Shown here in pieces: positions 54,901 through 64,000 of a stretch of DNA of 64,000 nt; position 1 is the first letter of the stretch, and each line of letters starts with the position of its first letter. The notes beneath the pieces were generated by a model, which saw nothing but the letters and a program-made list of their open reading frames with translations, was not told where the DNA came from and searched no databases. Origin of the DNA: Balanoglossus misakiensis (taxonomy: Eukaryota; Hemichordata); NCBI GenBank assembly GCA_040954595.2, contig CM082598.2, positions 3,286,001-3,350,000 on the forward strand, read 5' to 3'. The translations under genes and the position numbers were made by a program.

Positions 54901-57900
54901 GACAGCTTGTTCTGTGAGACTCGAGAACACAAGATCTTGTCAGTTGTTTGTCGACAAAATCAAGTTGAACTGGAACTTACTTGGGAATATTTAGGAAGAG
55001 TAAGCAATGTAACTTCAGATCTTTGACTTTCTGTGTCATATCAATACCATCACACTGCAAGAAATCACATAGATTATTATTGTTGTTATTGTTATTTATG
55101 ATTTCTTCTTTCATCAATTATCTGATGGCCTGCTTTACATGTAAAATGTTGCACCCCTATTGTCAAATTCTCTGAACAGCTCTGATACAGATAATTACAA
55201 CTGGAGTATTTCAAAATCGATAGTGCGTTAGGGCATAGCAGATTATATCACCCACCTCAACTGACAAATACTTGGTGAGGTCTTTGGAACTTCTTTTGAG
55301 GAAGTCTTTGCCACCAGCCCTGGCGTAAAACATGAGATTCCGGAATCTGCTGTCAAACTTTTCTGGATTGGCCTCTGCAAGTACAATGGAAATTAAAGTC
55401 TAGACTACAACTCATTTGTCAATAATAACAATGTTTTTTATACATATAAATGTTGTATTGACAAGCAAAACACTGGGCATTTTATCATGCTACGTTGACG
55501 TTGAATGAGACATTGTAGTTATATGTACATTAACAAAAAATACTGGAAAATAGATAAATCATACAGCTAATGTGCTTAAACATAGAAAAAAATGTTTCCA
55601 ATGGCACATCATATGGACACTGCAATGAATCATTTCTAATTGGGTGACTGTGGATAAACTTGCAATGCCCTGGTAGTTTTATATTAGATTTTGCTTTTTA
55701 TGGTCCAATCTCCAACCTTTGCACAAAATAATGCGGCAAGAATCTGGCTACAAGTGCGCCCTCTAAAATGAATGATTAGAATACTATCGTCTAAATACTA
55801 TCTGCCAATTGGCGCGTGTGAACCTACCCCGAGATTCATGAAATTCTAACGCAACATGTGCATCTGCTCCGAGGCTGAAGTAGTTGTTGATCACATCCAG
55901 TGGTGGCTTCTCCTTGCCAACATCGTCTGGATCATTTCCCACATCATTGTTCTTTTCCACCTGGAGATTCCACCTGCAATTTGACACGTTTAGCATTATT
56001 TCATGTCCACGAGGTACATTTTGTAAATCCCAAAAAGTCAAAGTATGCCAAATTGTCCCCTTAGCTCCTTGCATCCTGAGCCCTGGCAACCAATGACATT
56101 CAGAGGTTTTCTTCAAGCCAGGCCCAAAGTGTTTAGAGTTCTCATTTCCCTTTTTATCAAATCTATATCACCATGGTGAACAACTCACTCCTTTCCACCC
56201 TTTGTTTGTGCCAGTGAACATGAAACTAGAGATGTCAGTGTATCTAAACATATTGTATCAATCAATATTGTTTCTGACAATCTGACACTTCTCATATCAA
56301 GAAGATGGTAGTTTGGAGTAGACAGGTTACTCTATGATAATTTTACTTGCAGACTATACAGGCAGATATTCTTTCACTGACACACTTCTGGCATGTATCA
56401 GAAACGATGATAACAAGGAAAAGTGTATTGACCGGGATTTCAAGAATTTACATATGTCCCAAAAGAAAAGGACAAAATAATTGGCTGCTGAAATCAGCAA
56501 AAGGGATTTATATAAACCACTGCTCCAGGTTAATGTCAAATCAATTGAGGCTTAATGCCAAAGCCTATTAACCCTCACCATTGCACCTATCTGCATTTGA
56601 ACAAGCCCCTTCTCACCCCTATTAATGGTAGAAGCCTATTGTTTCTAACGACATTGGTGAATCTATATTCAGAAAAAATGGGGTAAATACATGCAGATCC
56701 GATTAAAGCATTCAACTATCCGGTTGCCTAATGATCTGCATATACATAGGTGTCCTCACCTGTCCAGCTGTACCACAGGGCCTTCTTCAATACCACACAA
56801 GACTTTGGAGATTGGCTCATCTGTGTATCCCTAGAAAATAATGAGACATGAATTACTGCCAACGAAAATCTTTACCAGGAAAAGATAATAATCATGGGAT
56901 TATCTCACACTGACCCATTGCATTAATATGAAAGCAGGCAACTCATCAGAAAACGATTAAACCTTAAGTTGAACCTCAGGTGACCCATGACACAATGAAG
57001 GGGTTTACCCCTGATCTGGGTGTTTGAGGTGAAACACCTTTGCTCATAGTCAACTAAGGTACAATATTCTAAATCAATAACTATATTGAATTTCATGATT
57101 ATATGTTTATCTCATATGCCCCTCTGTATAGACTGTATCTTTCACAACACAGTGACAATATCGACGTGCCATTGGAAATATTTCAGGAAATCAAAATGTA
57201 GTTATGAAACTTCACTGAACTGTCTCAATTATCTACTGAAAAACCAGGTTTGAAAATAGTTTTGCATAAAAAAAACAATCACCAAAACATACTGACATTT
57301 TCCGTTTTTAAGTGTTACAAGCACCAGTTAGAGTTGATCAGTATAGACAGGTTTCTGGTTAAGACATGGTTAAATCGGTTTACACACTTAAGCTGCATTC
57401 CTCATATATGAGGTCATGCTTTTTTCATGCATGAAGCAAATATAGTGTGCAAAGATGCTACCTTTGTCCTTATAAAATCTGCATTATGCATGGAAGCCTT
57501 GTGGTATTGCAATAAATCACTGTACTAGTATAACACCCCCATAAGAGCTTTTCACTCAAACCCTGTGGTGTAGCATACTAACAGGTCAGGGGGTACAATG
57601 CATTAATTTACAAAATGTATCCTTCATTTCATCATCCTTTTGAACACCAAGCATTGAATTTCCCGTGATGAATATAGCCGGGGCTTATATCGCAGATGTA
57701 GTCTTTGTTCAGCGACAGTACATTCTATGCTTTCTTTCTGATTAAAATGAGACCTAGTGCCCCCCAAACAGACTCCCATCTGCAGCAAGGTCTGGTATTT
57801 TGCGATTTATTACCCTAGCCGGATTCTTTTATGCAATCCTGCAGATGTGTTATTACATTTAACGAAACACGGAAAGCCAGTTAGACTTTCACATAAGGTG

Positions 57901-60900
57901 CACCTTTCAATGACTGTGCGGCCATTAATTCCCTTTCATGGATGATTAATTTCTTTCTAAATGTACCAGTATGGCCATAAAAGCATCACGGGGTAGATGT
58001 ACTTATTCACATACAAAAACAACACTGTGACATTTTAATGTGCTTTTCATATAATATCAATTTTGCAACAGTCGCAAGTTCCATATGTATACCATCTAGC
58101 CTCCACAACCTAACTTCTATGTGTACCCTGTTATCATCATCACCCATTTTTAGTATTTTATACTTACACCATTATGATTCAAACAACTAGTTCTGTCTCT
58201 TTAACCTACCAAAATCCCATTTAAATAACCCTGCAGGTATACCCACATCATTTCAACCCACAAACATTTACCAAACCCAATCACTTACCATTCAAATCAC
58301 TATTCAAAATCCCATACCCCTATTGAGTACCCCGTGAAAAACAAAATATACCCACTTTAATCCCAATAAACCCATCATTTCTATAAAGCCAGCCCACTTA
58401 CCCCACCCCATCCCAATGTCCTTGCAAGGTCATTGCCGGTTCCCAACGGCAACACTCCAACCGGTGGAGGGGGTTTTATTTTCAAGTTGTCCAACTCGGA
58501 CAATATCCAACCCACTGTACCATCTCCGCCGCAGGCTAAAATCCGTAAGTTTGGTGTCTTCCGGAAGAGTTCCAACCTGATAAACAATTTGTATAAAGGT
58601 ACTTTTAAAAAGTTGTGAAAAACCATTAGGCCAAGCAAAGATAAACGTCGAGTGGTTCCAACATGCTTCCAGAACAAGAGTTAGTAGGTTGGAAACTATT
58701 TGATTTCCTTCAATGAATCCCTAGAGAGAATCAAACATTAATACAGATGTGATATGTTCTATAGTGCAGGGTACAGAGACTAAAGATTGCATAGAAATCC
58801 AGGACTTTTCCACGAACATTAAAGATTAAATTATTTTTCAGGAGAGATTGTAAAGTATTTTATTGAAACTTTTGGTGGCCATTGAAATGTTATTATCACA
58901 TATTATAAATATATTAACCAGTACTATCAAGAAAGTGCAATGTTAATTATTCTATATGATTCTTACCCTTCCTTGGGGCCTCCTTGTGCAAGATCAAATA
59001 CCTGTCGTGGATTCAACAACCACTCAAATTTGGACATAAGCCTAGCACCCTGCAAATACAATCAAGACAAATTTCATTTCGATTTTCATGATATGATATA
59101 CACCTGGCGAAAACAAGCCAGACTAGTTTGATTTCTATCTGAACAATATCACAACAACCACCATTTGGCATGTACTTTATATTAATGGTATGTTAATATC
59201 AAAGAAAATGAATTATTTGTGAAAAAGTATATTTGTAGTCTGAGATCAATAAACTGTTTCAAAATTCATACAGTAAAACATTCAAAATTAAAGGGCTTTT
59301 CTGATGGATAATGTGCCACATTGAATTAAATTGCCATTTATAATTCAAGTACTGGAAATACTGCAATCTAACAGAATAGCATTATCAGGTATTTGATACA
59401 TCTCAGTAAGGTTCTTGTAATGTTAAAACTATGGCAAATTCATAACAATTATATACATGGTTAGCCATGGATGAGGGGTATGGGTCAAAGTGGATTGAGG
59501 TCAAATGTCAAGGGCATCATACTCACTTGGTTGCCACCACTTTTGGGGTTAATGAATACTAGAATTGGTTTCATTTGTCCTGATGGTATTGGTTTGATTA
59601 TGAAAGGTTTCTGTTTGCTTTCCTTGATGGACCGGCGTTTGAAGGACGGCCTCTTCTTTTTCCTCTGCGAGCCAGCTTTGAAAGAGCCCTGGAAATTAAA
59701 AGACAATCATCAATCAATGAATCCTGTCACCCCTACAGCCCTTTATGGAGGTTCATGTTTACTACAGAAATCAATGGGTTTTTGGACCAAACCATGGTGG
59801 TGAAAGGGCAAACAAAACAAGTTCACACAATGGAAGTCACTCAAAACTCCAGGACATTCATGGAGAATTAATTTCCAATTTTCAAGGAAATTTTTGGGGG
59901 TGAAAAACGTCATTTTCAACGTCAACGTAACAATCTCGACACACCAATCAATTAATCAATAGCCTTTCTCAGATAATCAGAAAGTCAATTTTTTCCCGCA
60001 AAATCAAAGTTCTGCCAATAACGCCCAAGAAAATCAATCACACACAATGAAACAACTGACCCAGATTCACTACACTCCAGTGACATTAAGAAACACACAC
60101 ATTAACTCTTTTCAGAAATATCAGTACCTACAAGGACATCGTGGCAAAGCAATCTGCTTTCAAGGCATTTTGACTAAGAAATTACAAAAAGAAATCTTTA
60201 AAAATATGTAATAGCAAATTTCATCACAATTTCCTCGAATCTGAATTGTGATCTGTGGGCATGATGACTATTATAAACTCAAAATGTACAAGTACAAGGA
60301 GAGATGAATGACTCACTATTATTATCATTATTATTGTTACTGCTGTTTTATTTTTATATTATTATTATAAATGGAAATTTGACTCTCTTATCAGGCTCTG
60401 AATGTATACCAGTGAATAGTCATATATTGTTGAAGTACTTCAAGTATATTCATCTAAACTGTAAAAATCGCTGTACAACAGAATAAAATAAGCACAGGAA
60501 TGAAACAGGTGTAAGATGGGGCACCAGACAATCTGAGTCTCACATTTCCAGACAGTAAAGCAAGCAATTACTGCCTTGCGACTTCATTCTGTGCAAAAAG
60601 CCGGACGAACACAGGTATAGGTACAGTGAGTCCTTCACCTCCATTTCCAATAGGTCATGTGGTACTACTGGGTATACAGCTGTTGCAGAAATTCCATGCA
60701 TTCCCAGACTATTATCACTGCACTTTAGTATCCTGAGATCTCGAGCACAGCAGGCTTTTTAAATCATCATTCATAGGTATCATTTAGGGATCAGATGTAC
60801 ATGATTAAAAATATACTGCTGTGGCATTTACGCAACACAACGCTAGCTTACAGAATTTATCATTGTATCTGTCTGCTTCATAATAAATATACCTGTATAG

Positions 60901-61274
60901 TAAAAGCTGTCAGCTTTACTTTCTGATAAATAATTTTAGCAAACTAGCAAATTATTTTACAGTTGGTATACATGTTCCAGGGCTCTTACCTGTAGTTTCT
61001 GTTTGGGTAACCTAATAATCCAAGATGGAGGAACTATAACACCTGCATGAATACCCATGGTACAGGGCTCTTCAATTTGTTGCATCATAAAACATGAAAC
61101 CTTATTGTGATACTGTAAAACAAAGCAGAAGAAGACAAGCATTTTGAAGTACATCCTTAAAGAACCATTTGACGAGGATTGGCTTTGAAGCTTAAACGCC
61201 TGGTGGCCATATTGGATTGTATTGCAAAACAAAATATTGAACAATTTTGATGAAAGCATGTCTGAGTATTCTCC

Positions 61275-61323
<49 letters not shown>

Positions 61324-63834
61324 TATCCATTACTAGAGCCCAATCTTATATGCCCCAGGACAACATCTGCAAAGACTAAAAAACTAATGACAATATTCTA
61401 CTGTCCATATTCACTTACAGCAACTTTGCACCAGGAACAGCTGATTGCTATAATTTCTTTTGTATTAAAAAGTTTCTGTGGGAAAGACTTGCCGCACTGT
61501 TTGCATTTCCCTTCTTGCCGTCGTCTGTGAACCCAGTGATGTCGGACAATAGTTTGTTGCTGTGGAAACGAACAGAAAGAAAACAGGTCAGGCCGCCATT
61601 TTGTTTTTCCATCTGTTTGAGCCTTTTAGTGTATAAACATAAAAAGTAAGGTGGAAAATAGAGGATTATACTAAACAAATAACAGCTTAGACTGTTTGTA
61701 ACCCTTTTTCTATTAAAGTCTACCTTCTACCCCTTTAATATATGATTTGCAAAAAACCTGAACTCTATTAGGTCACGCTCAATAACATATCAGTCAATAT
61801 ACGAAAGAAATTTATGGTGTAAATAACCTACCTCCCTGTAATTGCGAATTCCAGCTTCGCGGAATGTAGGTTTGCACTTAAAATTAATCTAGAACAGCAA
61901 ACAACACACATATCAGTAACTTAGTTTGTTCAGAGTAATTGACTGAGTGTGCATGAACATCTTTGAAAATTGAACAAGTGCTTCAGTCTCTTGTGTCCGG
62001 TTTAGAAGGTTTTGCTGTATATTTCTTAAACAAGTGTAAGTAACAAGCAGACATACACATTAAGTGAGTACAAAGATAAATCAAGGGGAAAAATCAGAAG
62101 AGATACCAATACTGAGATTTTATAATGATGATAAGGTAATCGTCAAAGGTTGCATGTTGGAGGACCATGTACAATTGTACTTACTCGTTCAAGTTGACCC
62201 ATGCATGCTGTATGTACAATAATTCTACAAGCGACACACTTTTTCCTGGGACCATTTTTCTGTTGTCGAAGAGAAACATGATCAGGACGATAAGAAAATA
62301 TCATTTGGATCAAACATCTGTGATAAACTCAAGTATAATCTAGAGGTGGCGTACAGCAGCCATATTGGATCATTCATGAACAAACTGCCGTCACGTACTT
62401 GTGTTATATGGGTACACGTGGCGTATGTGTGTTCCTTGACAAGTTTGACGGCAATGAACTCAGACATATCTTTGAATTGACGTGAAATGAACAAAATGGC
62501 CACCTTGTCTGATGCATCATGATGCAAACTGACAAATACATTATCCTTTTGCAAAAATTGAACAAACTCAGTTCATGCATATCAGATTTATGATTGCACA
62601 TGCATGAATAGACACAAGGACGGATGTACCGATGGCTTGAGCCTCTGTAAGCCACCTGTACCAGTACAATGTCTGCTGAGATATATATCATTAATTCATA
62701 ATTATGAGCATCATGCTCTATCTGAAATAGCAACCTTCCATTAGAGACTTATTACATCCTACATCATCCAGAGTGAAAATATTCAAATTAAAACCTTAAT
62801 TTTGTCTCTTCAAGATTATTCCATAAATTTACACAGAAAGCCTCAATCAATATGGGAACTGAGTTTCAATCTATGCAATATTTTCCTCTGGTACAGGCGA
62901 ACATGAAAGGGGCCCTAGTGGTCACAGGAAAAACTTTTACTGTTACTTTGGGGCACAGACATGTCAACTTGTTATCAGAAATTGCACCAGCCCATACGAT
63001 TTCAAATGTACATTGTATAATTTAAGAGTAAAAGCCATGAACAAATCTTATCCCAAAACAGGATTTTTCTAGCCAAGGCCAGGATCTTGACAAATTGTAG
63101 GTGTGTGAACAACATAATTGTGAGTGCAACAGTTATGGCAGGCTTACAGTACAGTACATCAATGCTGGTACCATAACCAGTGCAAGCCATGCGTGTCATG
63201 CCAAACACAGATGACACCATCTAATTAACCCTTTGAACACCGCAAATTTTCTTGCCAAAATGTTGGTGCAAAATTGTCTCTTTTTTATGCATTTTTTCCT
63301 CTTTTTTTACACTTAATTTTAGACCAAATGGACATAAGTTTCCATTGCCTACAGGTCTCTATCAAAATTGTGGAAAAAGTTTTTTTTGTAAAAGACGACA
63401 ATTTGAAGTGGGCATTAAAAGGGTTATTAAAACTAACACCTTTTTTGCAAAAACAGATCACATTTGCTCAGTAATCAGGCAGCCTTGTATACTTGTATGT
63501 TGTTTGGCCAGCTATCACAGATCCAGACAGACCTGTTTTTCAAACATGAATCTGAAGAATTTACATTTTTTTCAAATTTTCTTAGTCAACAGCTGGCCAA
63601 ACAAATGATTTTGAAAAAAATAGCATGACAGTGAGACATACAACGTCACTGTGCGATGCACAACTTTGCCAAAGAGCTGACAAACATTGACAAACAACTA
63701 ATAATTTGAAGAAAACTTACTTGGCCGTGTATTACCTTGAGTTCACTTACCAAACAATCTTGCTCTCCAACATAACAAAAATCACCAGAAGCATTTGTAT
63801 CTGACCATATATGGTCACCTGGAAGAGCATTCTC
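48996..63834 (-). CDS. DGKZ: Type IV diacylglycerol kinase (zeta/iota), 3' part
   Basis: Twenty-one coding exons give 875 residues; the N-terminus lies beyond the right edge. Exons: 63736-63834, 62185-62259, 61832-61888, 61419-61559, 60990-61112, 59527-59688, 58967-59049, 58402-58576, 56760-56830, 55828-55973, 55256-55374, 54981-55054, 54659-54776, 54122-54321, 53855-53955, 53567-53722, 53139-53349, 50482-50585, 50113-50271, 49480-49680, 48996-49048. In order they encode C1 zinc domains ([32 protein letters not shown]), a MARCKS-like basic segment ([11 protein letters not shown]) and the catalytic domain ([33 protein letters not shown]). The accessory domain ([32 protein letters not shown]) and ankyrin repeats follow. 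The C-terminus is [14 protein letters not shown]. The family phosphorylates diacylglycerol to phosphatidic acid, ending DAG signals. The ETAV end is a PDZ ligand as in DGK-zeta, and the basic segment is a nuclear-localisation and PKC target in the family. One ancestral gene for zeta and iota is likely. Confidence 0.96.
50586..53138. other. Large DGKZ intron, no other feature seen
   Basis: A 2.55-kb AT-rich intron between coding exons 53139-53349 and 50482-50585. A short direct repeat of CTACACATATTACA occurs near 52553-52580. No extra exon could be supported. Confidence 0.5.
56831..58401. other. DGKZ intron, no other feature seen
   Basis: A 1.57-kb intron directly following the exon that carries the GGDGT motif. 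AT-rich, with no coding potential matching the DGK family and no recognisable repeat. Confidence 0.45.
59717..59809. mobile_element. MITE-like element in a DGKZ intron
   Basis: ATGAATCCTGTCACCCC at the left and GGACCAAACCATGGTGGTGA plus AAGGGC at the right match the family, with the AATGGGTTTTTGGACC core. The termini are diverged. Confidence 0.5.
61278..61323. repeat. (GACA)n microsatellite in a DGKZ intron
   Basis: About 11 uninterrupted GACA units. Confidence 0.95.
63225..63426. mobile_element. Possible inverted-repeat element, about 200 bp
   Basis: TTAACCCTTTGAACACC at the left is mirrored by TTAAAAGGGTTA at the right. The interior is T-rich and only weakly like the main family, so relationship is uncertain. 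Confidence 0.35.
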
Positions 63835-64000
63835 CTATTGGGTGGAAGGTATAGTGTCATATTAGTCATGTGAATAAATGGCTGGTCCTCATTGGCTAGA
63901 CATACACATTAATTAGATGAGTTCTGCCCATACAAAGTCAGCAGAAATATGGGTGTTTGACCATATGTGAGAGTTACGATAATGAGTTATGAATTTGTAT

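Overview
This is animal nuclear DNA. Its genes are split by GT-AG introns, mostly of a few hundred bases to about 2.5 kb, and one intron is of the rare U12 AT-AC type. There are no operons or ribosome binding sites. The proteins align closely with vertebrate orthologues (KIFAP3, DGK-zeta, NTMT1, YJU2) and several exon junctions can be matched to them. With the compact introns, short inverted-repeat elements and very long G/C homopolymers, this suggests a marine invertebrate deuterostome. A cephalochordate (amphioxus) is my leading guess, but that is inference and not proven here.

Layout: the window opens with the first two exons of splicing factor YJU2 (1-686, minus). After about 5 kb with no gene comes an intronless 808-residue disordered protein I do not recognise (6004-8430, plus). 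Next is a three-exon secreted protein (9266-11647, minus) whose C-terminus resembles a TGF-beta ligand with an eroded cystine knot. KIFAP3, the non-motor subunit of heterotrimeric kinesin-2, follows complete in 18 coding exons (14661-23242, minus). It is head-to-head with NTMT1, an N-terminal alpha-amine methyltransferase (24208-25142, plus), and an intronless ZDHHC24-like palmitoyltransferase lies just downstream (25674-26537, plus). A CIZ1-like matrin-type zinc-finger protein occupies 28297-36748 (minus, 10 exons).

Two tandemly duplicated small secreted coiled-coil proteins (38083-38937 and 39773-40913, plus) precede a secreted carboxylesterase (41879-44629, plus, 3 exons). After about 4.4 kb of non-coding DNA, the right quarter is the 3' part of a type IV diacylglycerol kinase (DGKZ/DGKI; 48996 to beyond 63834, minus, 21 coding exons visible). 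It ends in a PDZ-binding ETAV tail.

The neighbours share no single pathway: they cover splicing, ciliary transport, protein modification, replication-linked nuclear matrix function and lipid signalling. The lineage-specific content is the orphan intronless gene, the degenerate TGF-beta-like ligand, the tandem secreted peptides and a family of short elements with TTAACCCTTTCACC-type ends. All multi-exon models were joined by hand from splice sites and reading phase. Each complete model has a CDS length divisible by three.
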